Positions 37,585 to 46,184 of a DNA stretch of 64,000 nucleotides are shown one piece after another. The translations under genes were made by a program, and so were the position numbers. Where the stretch lies: assembly GCF_017599385.1 (NCBI RefSeq), contig NZ_JAGFPK010000002.1, positions 682,001-746,000 on the forward strand, written 5' to 3'. Source of the stretch: Ciceribacter sp. L1K22. GTDB taxonomy: Bacteria; Pseudomonadota; Alphaproteobacteria; Rhizobiales; Rhizobiaceae. Numbering within the stretch: position 1 is the first letter of the stretch; each line of letters begins with the position of its first letter. Under the pieces are notes generated by a model. It made no database searches. It saw only the letters and a program-made list of their open reading frames with translations, and was not told the origin of the DNA.

Positions 37585-38772
37585 TCAGTTGACGGCGGCG
37601 ACGCTTTCAGGCGCCTGCGGGTCGACCAATGCGCCGGGACGAATACGCTGCAGGCCGTTGACGACGATCCGGTCGCCATCGGCAAGCCCGCTTTCCACGA
37701 CCCGCTCGCCGTCGATCAGCTTACCGAGCTCGACCGGGCGATAGCCGACCTTATTTTCGGCATCGACCACGAACACGAACTTCTTGTCCTGGTCGGTACC
37801 GATGGCCCGGTCGCTGACGAGGATCTTGCTCTCGGGAGCCGGTTCGCCCATGCGGATTCGCACGAACTGGCCGGGAATAAGCCTGCCGTCGGGATTGTCG
37901 AAGACGGCGCGCACGCCGATTGTCCCGGTCGCTGCGTCCACCTGGTTATCGACGAGTTGCAGCTTGCCCTGGATTGCCTTGCCGTCATCAGCCAGCGTCT
38001 CGATCTCGACCGGGATCATGCCAAGGTCCTGCACGCCGTTTTCCGCCGGAATCCGGGCAAGCGCCCGCGCCACGAACTGTTCGCTTGCGTTGAAGCTCGC
38101 ATAGATCGGATCGACGGAGACGAGCGTCGTCAGCGCGGGGGAGGCTGAGCCGGCCGCGACGAGGTTGCCGACGGTGATCTCCACCCTGCCGACCTTGCCG
38201 GCGACGGGGGCCTTCACCTCGGTGTAGTCGAGCTCCAGCTGAGCCGATTGCAGGGCCGCCTCGGCGCTGCGCAGATTAGCCTGCGCATCGGTGAACGCGT
38301 TCTGCCGCTGATCGAGATCGCTCTGCGAAATCGTGCGGTTTTCCGAAAGTCGACGTCCGCGTTCCAATTCGAGCCGGGCAAGGTCAAGCCGCGCCTCGGC
38401 CGACGCAACCTGGCCCTGGGCCTGGGAAACGGCTGCCTGATAGGGCGCGGGATCGATCTTGAACAGCAGGTCCCCGGCCTTCACCAGGCCGCCCTCGCGA
38501 AACTCGACGGACTGGATGGCGCCAGCGACGCGAGAACGGATCTGTACCCGGTCCACGGCCTCCAGACGGCCGGAAAACTCTTCCCAGCTTCGGACGTTGC
38601 GGCCTTCTACCGTTGCAACCGTAACCGGGATCGCCGGCGCTTCAGCCGATGCCGTGGTGGCTTCCGCAGAGGCCTTGGTCGGCAGGTCGAAAAAGACGGT
38701 AGCAGCGGAAATGGACGCAGCAAGTCCCAGGCCGGTGCCCATAAGGGCCCAGCGTTTGCTCTTCGATGTCAT
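37585..38772 (-). CDS. RND efflux periplasmic adaptor (membrane fusion protein)
   Basis: A protein of 395 residues with an N-terminal anchor segment (about 9-28; no lipobox Cys), a lipoyl-type half (RSRVAGAIQSVEFREGG), a coiled-coil hairpin (about 115-185, rich in Ala, Glu and Leu), the second lipoyl half VKAPVAGKVGRVEI, and beta-barrel and membrane-proximal domains. It links the RND pump to an outer-membrane channel. It lies 60 bases after the esterase-like gene in the same operon. Confidence 0.93.
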   Translation of the reverse strand: MTSKSKRWALMGTGLGLAASISAATVFFDLPTKASAEATTASAEAPAIPVTVATVEGRNVRSWEEFSGRLEAVDRVQIRSRVAGAIQSVEFREGGLVKAGDLLFKIDPAPYQAAVSQAQGQVASAEARLDLARLELERGRRLSENRTISQSDLDQRQNAFTDAQANLRSAEAALQSAQLELDYTEVKAPVAGKVGRVEITVGNLVAAGSASPALTTLVSVDPIYASFNASEQFVARALARIPAENGVQDLGMIPVEIETLADDGKAIQGKLQLVDNQVDAATGTIGVRAVFDNPDGRLIPGQFVRIRMGEPAPESKILVSDRAIGTDQDKKFVFVVDAENKVGYRPVELGKLIDGERVVESGLADGDRIVVNGLQRIRPGALVDPQAPESVAAVN

Positions 38773-38832
38773 GGCTTTCTTCTCCTTACGGACCGCAGAG
38801 GATCCGCTCGATTATCGAATTTTCAAATGTGA

Positions 38833-39630
38833 TTACTGAATGGCGACTTCCTTCACGAAGCCGTTGAATTCGCACCTTACGTGTTCCTCCCAGACGGGAA
38901 CCTGATTTGTCTTGCCGCCATAGATGGAGACCCAGCCGGTTCCCTCTGGCAGAATGTCTTTTCTCACCTTTACCCCCGCCGCCGCCAATTTTTGGCAGTA
39001 GCCGACTGACTCATCGAGCAGCGGATCGTCTTCCGCCGACATCACCAGCGCCGGCGCCATGCCGGACAGACGCGAGCACATGCTCGGCGCCGCATAAGGG
39101 TGGCACCGGCCGGCGCTGAGATAGTGGTTCCAGCCATCCGCCCAGCGCTCGCGCATGCCGATCGCATCCGCCTTCCTCATGGACTGCGAGCCCATGAACG
39201 GATCGAGAAGCGGCGAAAACAGCACCTGGCCGTCAAGCTCGTCGGCATAATAATCGCGCGCCTTCAAGGCCACCGCCGCTGCCACATTGCCGCCCGCCTC
39301 CTCGCCGCCGACCAGCAAAAGCGACTTGCGGTCGCCCAGCCCCGCCCGCTTCTTTGCCAAATAGCTGAACAGCGAAAATCCAACTTCGAGAGGCTTCGGA
39401 AACACACCCCCGAGAGGCGTGTTGTAGTCGGGCACGACCACGATAGCCCCGGTACTGGCGATGCAGGCCGCAACGGCACTGTCCCTCAGTCCAGCCTCCA
39501 TGAACGATCCGCCATGGAAGTAGATCAGCACCGGCGGTCCCTTGCCGAACTCTCCGCCTTTGTAGATACGCGCCTGGACGGGGCCTGCGGCCACCTGGTC
39601 CAGCGTCATATCCATGATCTCGACACTCAT
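38833..39630 (-). CDS. Esterase-like alpha/beta hydrolase lacking catalytic Ser and His (pseudo-enzyme)
   Basis: A protein of 265 residues with the hormone-sensitive-lipase (acetyl esterase) fold. The oxyanion HGGS (39-42) and the acid-residue segment SAEDDPLLDE are kept. The nucleophile elbow, normally GDSAGG, reads GEEAGG (109-114), so the Ser is Glu111; and the His of the usual HGF motif is missing, the equivalent stretch being LPEGTGWV. The gene is otherwise open and full length, with AAGGAG before the ATG at 39630. It is the first gene of the RND operon, so a binding or sensing role linked to efflux is likelier than hydrolysis. Confidence 0.82.
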   Translation of the reverse strand: MSVEIMDMTLDQVAAGPVQARIYKGGEFGKGPPVLIYFHGGSFMEAGLRDSAVAACIASTGAIVVVPDYNTPLGGVFPKPLEVGFSLFSYLAKKRAGLGDRKSLLLVGGEEAGGNVAAAVALKARDYYADELDGQVLFSPLLDPFMGSQSMRKADAIGMRERWADGWNHYLSAGRCHPYAAPSMCSRLSGMAPALVMSAEDDPLLDESVGYCQKLAAAGVKVRKDILPEGTGWVSIYGGKTNQVPVWEEHVRCEFNGFVKEVAIQ

Positions 39631-39645
39631 CTGCTGCTCCTTCAC

Positions 39646-39950
39646 ACCCGGCCAAACGGCGCCGGATGGCGAGTATGGCGGCTTCTGCGGGGAAAGGCGA
39701 CAAGCTCATTTCGGAGACCTTCTTCGGTTGCGAAACGCACCCTAGAACCTCAACAAAACTTCAGGTAAAGACCCCTCGGCAATTTTTTCGCCCGTGGCCA
39801 CCCGCCGTCACCATTCCGCAGCACCGCCACGGTTGTTCTTGCTCGATAACAACTTATCTTGTCTTGGCGGTCGAACAAGCATATCAAATATGACCACACT
39901 GTTCCGATTTATGAATAATATCGCAATGCAAACTGCGAGAGGACGTTCCT
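39646..39950. promoter_or_regulatory. Divergent regulatory region, RND operon / LysR
   Basis: This 305-base region carries no plausible gene. It is AT-richer than its surroundings near the LysR end. At 39879-39891 CATAT and ATATG are inverted around CAA, a possible LysR binding site about 60 bases before the LysR start. Promoters for both directions must lie here. Confidence 0.5.
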
Positions 39951-40859
39951 ATGGACCAGCTTTCGGCCATGAGGGCATTTCTACGGGTTGTCGAAACCGG
40001 CAACTTCACGCGCGCCGCGGAAGCCCTGCGCCTGCCGAAAGCCACGGTGACGAACCTGATCCAGGGCCTTGAGGCACACCTCCAGACCAAGCTTCTCAAC
40101 CGCACGACGCGCCGCGTGATCGTCACGACGGACGGTGCGCTCTATTATGAACGCGCGGCCCAGATCATTACCGAGATCGACGAACTCGACGGCAGCCTGA
40201 CGACCTCCCAGACCAATCCCGGCGGCCGCCTGCGCGTCGAGATGGCGGGCGTTCTGGCCGATATGGTCGTCATTCCGTCGCTCGTAGATTTCTACAAGAA
40301 GTACCCGGATATCCGCATCGATCTCGGCGTCGGCGATCGGACAGTCGATTATCTCGCCGAAAACGTGGACTGCGCCTTGCGTGGCGGCGTTCCCGCCGAT
40401 CAGTCCCTGATCGCCCGCCGGGTGTCCGAGCTGAGCCTCGTCACTTGCGCATCGCGCCACTACCTCGAAAAATTCGGCATACCGAAGAGCCCGCACGAGA
40501 TCGAGGAGAAGCATTACTGCGTCAATTATTTCATGGCGCAGACCGGCCGAACGATGAACTTCGAATTTCTGAAAGATGATGAAAAAGTCGAGGTGTCGGG
40601 AAAATACATCGTCGCCGTCAACGATGCACGCAGCTATGTCACCGCCGTTGAGCAGGGCCTGGGCATCGCCCAGGTCGCCCGCTTCATGATTGTGGACAAG
40701 CTGCAGTCAGGCGAACTTGTGGAAATCCTTCCCGACTGGAAGGCGGAGCCCATACCGCTCTACATCGTTTATCCGCCGAACCGACACCTGAGCAACAAGG
40801 TGCGGGTCTTCGTCGACTGGCTGGTCAAACTTCTGGCCGACGTCAAATGCGACGAATGA
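39951..40859 (+). CDS. LysR-family regulator of the RND operon
   Basis: A protein of 302 residues: winged helix at about 1-60 (NFTRAAEALRLPKATVTNLIQGLE) and a LysR effector domain of the group close to CrgA/AaeR-like proteins (about 90-295). Its divergent position relative to the esterase-like/adaptor/RND operon suggests it controls the pump. The start ATG at 39951 follows GAGAGGACG. Confidence 0.9.
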   Translation: MDQLSAMRAFLRVVETGNFTRAAEALRLPKATVTNLIQGLEAHLQTKLLNRTTRRVIVTTDGALYYERAAQIITEIDELDGSLTTSQTNPGGRLRVEMAGVLADMVVIPSLVDFYKKYPDIRIDLGVGDRTVDYLAENVDCALRGGVPADQSLIARRVSELSLVTCASRHYLEKFGIPKSPHEIEEKHYCVNYFMAQTGRTMNFEFLKDDEKVEVSGKYIVAVNDARSYVTAVEQGLGIAQVARFMIVDKLQSGELVEILPDWKAEPIPLYIVYPPNRHLSNKVRVFVDWLVKLLADVKCDE

Positions 40860-40896
40860 TGCGGTCTTCCTGTCAGCCTTTTGGCCAACTATAACC

Positions 40897-41985
40897 CTAA
40901 CGCCGCCGATCAGCCGCCAGAATTTCCCGCGGAATCTGGTCGAGCGATACGGTCTTCTCGACCCCACCGTGAGCGATTGCCTCCTTCGGCATGCCGAAGA
41001 CAACCGAGCTTGCCTCGTCCTGCGCCACGGTGAAAGCGCCGACGTCGTGCATTTCCTTCATGCCGCGGGCACCATCATCGCCCATGCCGGTCATGATCAC
41101 ACCCATGGCATTGGCGCCGGCGGCCCTCGCCGCCGACCGAAACAGCACATCGACCGATGGCCTGTGCCGCGAGACCAGCGGCCCGTCCTTGACCGAGACG
41201 AGGTACCGCGCGCCCTGCCGTTCCAGCATCATGTGCTTGTCGCCGGGCGCGATCAGCACATGGCCGCGCAGCACCGGGTCGCCGTTCACGGCCTCCTTGA
41301 TCTCTACGTCGCAGAGACTGTTCAGGCGTTTGGCAAAGGCCGCGGTGAATTTCTCCGGCATGTGCTGGACGATGACCATTCCGGGCGAGTTGGCCGGCAT
41401 CTGCTCAAGCAGCACGCGCAGCGCCTCGGTACCCCCTGTGGAAGCCCCGATGCAGACGACCATCTCCGTGGTTTTCGCCATGGCGCGGCCGGTCGGAGGC
41501 GGCAGCACCGCATCGGCAGTCAGCTTCGCTGCTGGCGATCCCGTGGGAACGATTTGCCGTTTCCTGTCCAGGCGAGCGATCGCCGCCCCTTTCACCGCAT
41601 GACGAATCCGCGAACCCGATTCCGCCAGGTGGTCGGCTGCGGCTATCTTCGGCTTGAGAATGACATCGACGGCCCCCGCCTCAAGCGCCTGCATCAACGT
41701 TTCCGACCCTGCCTCGGTCAGAGACGAGCACATCACGACAGGGATCGGCCGCTGTGACATCAGCTTGCGCAGGAAGGTGATACCATCCATCCGAGGCATC
41801 TCGACATCGAGCGTTATGACGTCGGGAATCTCCTCCTGGATCTTCTTGGCCGCCACAAAGGGATCGGCGGCGGTACCCATCACCTCGATCTCCGGATCTT
41901 CTTCCAGCACCTGCGTCAGCACCTGCCGGACGCTGGCGGAGTCATCGATGATCAGGACCCGGATTTTTCTGTTGAGTGTGGGCAT
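40897..41985 (-). CDS. cheB: Chemotaxis protein-glutamate methylesterase CheB
   Basis: A protein of 362 residues: receiver domain (acid pocket Asp14/Asp15, phosphorylation site Asp60, KPK at about 111) and methylesterase domain with Ser182 (GASTGG), His208 (QHMP) and Asp304 (GMGDDG), with the same spacing as enterobacterial CheB. It removes methyl groups and deamidates MCP residues to reset sensitivity. The ATG at 41985 overlaps the cheR stop by one base (TGATG), so translation is coupled. A longer upstream frame is in cheR. Confidence 0.95.
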   Translation of the reverse strand: MPTLNRKIRVLIIDDSASVRQVLTQVLEEDPEIEVMGTAADPFVAAKKIQEEIPDVITLDVEMPRMDGITFLRKLMSQRPIPVVMCSSLTEAGSETLMQALEAGAVDVILKPKIAAADHLAESGSRIRHAVKGAAIARLDRKRQIVPTGSPAAKLTADAVLPPPTGRAMAKTTEMVVCIGASTGGTEALRVLLEQMPANSPGMVIVQHMPEKFTAAFAKRLNSLCDVEIKEAVNGDPVLRGHVLIAPGDKHMMLERQGARYLVSVKDGPLVSRHRPSVDVLFRSAARAAGANAMGVIMTGMGDDGARGMKEMHDVGAFTVAQDEASSVVFGMPKEAIAHGGVEKTVSLDQIPREILAADRRR

Positions 41986-42848
41986 CAGACTTTCTTGAAC
42001 ACCGTATTCGCAACTTGCTTCACCGGCAGTGGTATCCCGGTCACCGTCTCGGAGTGTCCGACGAACAGAAAACCGCCTTTGACGAGGCAGTCGCACAGCC
42101 GCGAAAGCACCCGCGCCTGCGTCGGCTTGTCGAAGTATATGAGCACATTGCGGCAGAAGATCATCTGCATCGGATCGCCCATGCGGTAGGCATCGTCCAT
42201 CAGGTTCAGCCGTCCGAATCCGATCATCGAGCGAAGATGCGGATGAATCCGCACCTCGGCGCGAGACGGATCGCGGGAAACCATCAGATATTTGCGGCGC
42301 ATCTCCGGCGGCACAGGTTGCACCATATCCGCCGAATAGATGCCACGCCGCGCCGCCTGAAGGACATCGGTGGAAAGATCGGTCGCATATATCTTGTAGT
42401 CGATCCCGCCCTGGCGCTCGGCGAAATCCTGCATCACCATCGCCATCGTGTAGGGCTCGGCACCAATCGAGCAGGCCGAACTCCAGAGCCGCAGACGTTT
42501 GTGTCCGGCTGCGACGAGCTCGGGCAGCGCCGTTTCCGTCATGTATTCGAAGTGTTTCGGCTCGCGGAAAAAATCGGTCTTGTTGGTCGTGACCGCGTCG
42601 ATCAGGAAAATGCCTTCCTTTTCGATGCCGTCATGCTTGAACAGATAGTCGCAGTAATCGTTGAAGGTCGGTATGCCCGTGGCGCGAAGACGTCGCCGCA
42701 GCCGCCCTTCCAGCATCGTCATCTTCGAGGACGGCATCTTGATGCCGCTGTAGTCGTAAATAAAGCCGGACAGCATTTCGAAATTGCGATTGCTCAGCCG
42801 GTCTTCGGCCTCGCGAACTCTTGCTACTGCAGCCACGCCATTCCCCAT
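41985..42848 (-). CDS. cheR: Chemotaxis protein methyltransferase CheR
   Basis: A protein of 287 residues from the ATG at 42848 (the frame continues to a poor TTG at 42905). It has the N-terminal helical CheR domain and the SAM-binding [25 protein letters not shown] and [11 protein letters not shown] segments. It methylates MCP glutamates using S-adenosylmethionine and is paired with CheB. Neither MCP here ends in the canonical CheR-tethering pentapeptide, so another docking mode is likely. Confidence 0.94.
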   Translation of the reverse strand: MGNGVAAVARVREAEDRLSNRNFEMLSGFIYDYSGIKMPSSKMTMLEGRLRRRLRATGIPTFNDYCDYLFKHDGIEKEGIFLIDAVTTNKTDFFREPKHFEYMTETALPELVAAGHKRLRLWSSACSIGAEPYTMAMVMQDFAERQGGIDYKIYATDLSTDVLQAARRGIYSADMVQPVPPEMRRKYLMVSRDPSRAEVRIHPHLRSMIGFGRLNLMDDAYRMGDPMQMIFCRNVLIYFDKPTQARVLSRLCDCLVKGGFLFVGHSETVTGIPLPVKQVANTVFKKV

Positions 42849-43133
42849 CTTTTTTCTGGCCGCCTGCCGCCCTGTTCGGTAGCGTTTCTGCCGGCCGCCG
42901 CTCAAAATTGCTTCTTCAGAAATTCCCCCGAAAAATACTGGAGGGTTATGTTTAACAACCCGTGAATGCAGCGTCGCAAGGCGACCAGATCGGGGTCGAG
43001 ATAGGTAGTCCTATAATCAATTATTCATCTTAAATGCAGGCAGTCGTCCGCGATGCGGGATTTAGGACGACAATTTTACCAAGCATTACCCTGTTGTTAC
43101 TACGGTCGACCCATCGAATGCGAGGGACAGGGC
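42849..43133. promoter_or_regulatory. Divergent region between cheR and the MCP-like gene
   Basis: About 285 bases without a convincing gene. The middle (42940-43040) is AT-rich and contains AATCAATTATTCATC, a likely promoter area for one or both directions. No clear inverted repeat was found. Confidence 0.4.
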
Positions 43134-44864
43134 GTGAAGAACATGGCGGCGGCATTGCGCGTGGAGCAGGTCTCCGGCGAGCAGGATCTTGTTGAGCGAC
43201 TGGAAGGCGCGCGCGTCAGGATCGAACAGCGTTTTCTTGACGGCGGAGCTGTCCTTCTCGGCGTGCTCGATGTCCTCAACCGAATGGTTAGCTCTCTTGA
43301 ACATCTGTCGGCCTCGATCGATGAAAAGACGGCCGAAGCGACCATCGGCAAACTGCTCGAAACCGTGGAGCAGCTAAAGGCCCTGCCTTCCATCGAAACC
43401 GATCGACAGCAGAAACTGGCGAGCGTCGTGACGACCGAAACCTCTCTCGGCTCCTACATCGCCGACATGCAGGAAACGCTGCGTTATTTGCGCACCTTCG
43501 CAACCACGGCCAAGATTACCGGCGCGGCGATACCCGACTTCCAGAGTTTCGTCGAGGAGATCCTTGAACGCATCCAGTTCGGGACCGACCAGGTGAACGG
43601 CCTGTCGGAGAAGATCAAGGCCCTTGACGCCATCACCGGCAAGGCCGCAAAGGGCGGAAACGAGGCGCTCGAGAGTTTCCGTCGCAGCATCCCGCCGATT
43701 GTTGACAACCTGTCCAGGAATGCCGGCGAGCTGACCACCCAGCGCCGCCGGCTGGCCGAACTGGCGCAGAAGGTTGCGGGGCTCGCACGACAGGTGCAGA
43801 CCAAGGCCGCAACCACGCTTTCAGCCATGCAGATTGGCGACATAACCCGCCAGCGCATCGAACATTGCCAGTCCGCCTTCGAGTTCCTCGACGATCATCT
43901 CCGATCCGAGGAAGCAAGGTCCCTGACGGCGGAAAACCGCCAGACGCTGACCGCCTTCGTACAGCATCTCGTCCACGAGCAGCTCGCCGAGATCGCCCGC
44001 GACTTCGACCGGGAATGCATGACGATCGTTCGCACGATCGAGAGCTTCCGTGCCGATATCGACGGCCTTCTGTCCCTGCAGGGCGATATGGGTGGCGGCC
44101 AGTCGGCCGATCAGGCCATCCGCGTTCTGGAGACCGACATCGGATCCGCTCGCGCGCTGGTGCAGGATATCGAACAGGCGGCCGAAAAGGCGAACGGCCT
44201 GGGCCGCGGAACCATTGCGACAGTGCAGGAATTGCTGAAAGGTATCAGCACGATCCAGCTGGTCCGCACCGACATCCAGTACATGGCCCTGAACACCAAT
44301 CTCCGCTGCAGCAAGCTCGGCGAGGAAGGCAAGGCCGTCAACGTCGTGACCGCGGAACTGCGCGTGTTCTCCGGCCGGCTTGATGAGGTGGCCGAACGCG
44401 TGATCGTTGCGCTGAACTCTTTGGAAGAAGACGCCGGCAAGCTCGGCGACACTGGCGGCACGACGGAGTTGAGCCTCGATGCTCGACTGGAGGAAGCCTT
44501 GGAAAGCATCAGAACGGCTGGCGATGCGATGGAAGAGGATATGGCGAGCCTTCGAGCCTGTGGCGCCGACGTCTCCGACACGGTGACGCGAAAGATTGCC
44601 GGGCTTGATTTCCGCGCCGAACTGGGCGACGTGCTGGCGGAGTGCTCCACCCGAGCGCAGGACCTGATCGTCGATGCAAACCCCGATGCCTCAGGCATCG
44701 CCGAGGCGCTTCAGTCGGTTGGAAACCGCATCTACCGAACCTACACGATGGCCTCCGAACGGGAGATCCACGCGCGCATATTCGGGACCGAGATCGAGGT
44801 GAGCGCTCCGGCGGCTTCGGCGCCGACGAGTGACGAAGACCTCTTCGACGAAGCCCTGTTCTGA
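43134..44864 (+). CDS. Soluble MCP-like coiled-coil protein of the chemotaxis cluster
   Basis: A protein of about 576 residues without signal peptide or membrane segment, almost all helical. Residues about 384-425 (starting MALNTNLRCSKLGEEG and ending ELRVFSGRLDEVAERV) look like a degenerate MCP hairpin tip, which normally reads [27 protein letters not shown] glutamate-rich coiled coil precedes it and an acidic tail DEDLFDEALF ends it. I prefer GTG 43134 (GAGGG eight bases before) over ATG 43143. It lies on the other strand from the che genes and converges on parA. A cytoplasmic receptor-like or array-organising role is inferred; I do not recognise a named family. Confidence 0.75.
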   Translation: MKNMAAALRVEQVSGEQDLVERLEGARVRIEQRFLDGGAVLLGVLDVLNRMVSSLEHLSASIDEKTAEATIGKLLETVEQLKALPSIETDRQQKLASVVTTETSLGSYIADMQETLRYLRTFATTAKITGAAIPDFQSFVEEILERIQFGTDQVNGLSEKIKALDAITGKAAKGGNEALESFRRSIPPIVDNLSRNAGELTTQRRRLAELAQKVAGLARQVQTKAATTLSAMQIGDITRQRIEHCQSAFEFLDDHLRSEEARSLTAENRQTLTAFVQHLVHEQLAEIARDFDRECMTIVRTIESFRADIDGLLSLQGDMGGGQSADQAIRVLETDIGSARALVQDIEQAAEKANGLGRGTIATVQELLKGISTIQLVRTDIQYMALNTNLRCSKLGEEGKAVNVVTAELRVFSGRLDEVAERVIVALNSLEEDAGKLGDTGGTTELSLDARLEEALESIRTAGDAMEEDMASLRACGADVSDTVTRKIAGLDFRAELGDVLAECSTRAQDLIVDANPDASGIAEALQSVGNRIYRTYTMASEREIHARIFGTEIEVSAPAASAPTSDEDLFDEALF

Positions 44865-44878
44865 GTCCCGGCTACAGC

Positions 44879-45583
44879 TCAGGCGGCGTCCCGTTTGCCG
44901 GATGTCCGGGGGGTTACCGACTGCCCCGGCAGCAAACGCAGCAGTTCGTCCGCGTAGCACTGCGCATTCTCAAGGGCGCGGGCGAGGTTGGTCACCCGCT
45001 CGGGGTCCATCGTGTGCAGCGGGCCGTTGTGGTCGAACATATCGCGGAAGGCAGCGCGTTCGATGATCGGCGTCGAAAACACATGCACACCGCGGCTGGC
45101 AAGCAATTCCTTCACCGCCTGTAGCGCCCGCGTCGTCACGATCGAATTGACGCGCGTCAGCAGTACCGAATGTGGAATCCTGATATTGGCCCGCTTGTCG
45201 AGATAGGCAAGCAGTTCCAGAACCTGGGCCCCGCCTTGAGCATCCATGGTGCACCCCTGCACCGGGATGATCACATGATCGGCGAACCCGAGCGCCGTTG
45301 CCAGAAGCGGGCTGCAGGCTCCGGGCAGGTCGAGGATGACGAAATCGCTCATCCGCTTGCCGGCCTCAACCTCCTCCTGGATGTTGCGCGCCGTGACATA
45401 GCTGACGATCTTCAGGCCGGCCACCCGCCCGCATTTTTCGGACCAGCGTGAAATCCAGCACTGCGGATCGCAATCGATGACGGTCACCGATTTCCCCCGT
45501 CTCAGGAGTTCGCTGGTCAGTAGGTGAACTGCCGTGGTTTTTCCGGCGCCGCCCTTGGTATTGGCGAAAGTGATGACCGGCAT
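44879..45583 (-). CDS. ParA/MinD-family ATPase associated with chemotaxis
   Basis: A protein of 234 residues with the deviant Walker A NTKGGAGKTT (8-17), VIDCDPQCWISRW and VILDLPGA segments of ParA ATPases. No parB or partition site is seen nearby, and it sits among che genes, so it likely positions a chemotaxis array, as PpfA does for cytoplasmic clusters in Rhodobacter sphaeroides or ParC for polar ones in Vibrio (established for those). AGGAGGGG precedes the ATG at 45583. It is 113 bases downstream of the cheW gene and converges on the MCP-like gene. Confidence 0.87.
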   Translation of the reverse strand: MPVITFANTKGGAGKTTAVHLLTSELLRRGKSVTVIDCDPQCWISRWSEKCGRVAGLKIVSYVTARNIQEEVEAGKRMSDFVILDLPGACSPLLATALGFADHVIIPVQGCTMDAQGGAQVLELLAYLDKRANIRIPHSVLLTRVNSIVTTRALQAVKELLASRGVHVFSTPIIERAAFRDMFDHNGPLHTMDPERVTNLARALENAQCYADELLRLLPGQSVTPRTSGKRDAA

Positions 45584-45696
45584 CGGCCCCTCCTGTAAAG
45601 TATGTCTCGGTGCGAAAGCGACCTCACAGGCCGCCGATTGCGTTCTTGCCAGTAAGCATTTGGAGGTGGCACGAAGCTTTCGCGCCACCGACCCGA

Positions 45697-46182
45697 TCAA
45701 GCACTCTGCTTCAGCCTTGGCTGGCCGCCGATGACGCCGGCCTCGTCGCCGAAGAGCTGCGTCAGGTCGATCAGCACCACGAAGCCCGTCTCCCGCCGCA
45801 CCACGCCGGCAATGTAGTCGGAATTCCAGCGTGTGCCGATGTCGGGCGCCTGCTCAAGCTGCTCGCATCGGAAGGGCGTCACCTCGAACACCTTGTCCGC
45901 GAGGAGGCCGAGCGACAGCGCCCGCCCTCCCGCCTGGACGTCGAGCACCAGCACGCGCGTGTGCTCCGTCTTCACCGTGCGCTCCATGCCGAGCTTCAGC
46001 CGAAGATCGATGATCGGAACGCCCTGACCCCGGACATCCCTGAGGCCGAGAAGATAGTCGGGACCGTGGGGAATCTTGAAGACATCCTCATGATCCAGAA
46101 TCTCGCGCACCACTTCCACCGGCACGGCGAAGATTTCCTCGCCGAGACTGAACGTGACATATTGGGATTCCGAGCTTGCCAT
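45697..46182 (-). CDS. cheW: Chemotaxis coupling protein CheW
   Basis: A CheW of 161 residues: SLGEEIFAVPVEVVREIL, GLRDVRGQGVPIIDLR and IAGVVRRETGFVVLIDL match the SH3-like subdomains. It couples MCPs to CheA. It lies two bases after the first MCP stop and is the second CheW of the cluster; the other (49978-50496) is only distantly similar, so the two may couple different receptors. Confidence 0.92.
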   Translation of the reverse strand: MASSESQYVTFSLGEEIFAVPVEVVREILDHEDVFKIPHGPDYLLGLRDVRGQGVPIIDLRLKLGMERTVKTEHTRVLVLDVQAGGRALSLGLLADKVFEVTPFRCEQLEQAPDIGTRWNSDYIAGVVRRETGFVVLIDLTQLFGDEAGVIGGQPRLKQSA

Positions 46183-46184
46183 GG

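Noticed and set aside
35627..37744. Plus-strand open frame of 705 codons antisense to the RND genes
   Set aside because: It is Arg/His/Asp-rich shadow translation opposite a fully recognisable AcrB-type protein.
44879..45583. ParA considered as a replicon partition gene
   Set aside because: No parB, repABC or parS-like site is nearby, and the gene is embedded in chemotaxis genes.
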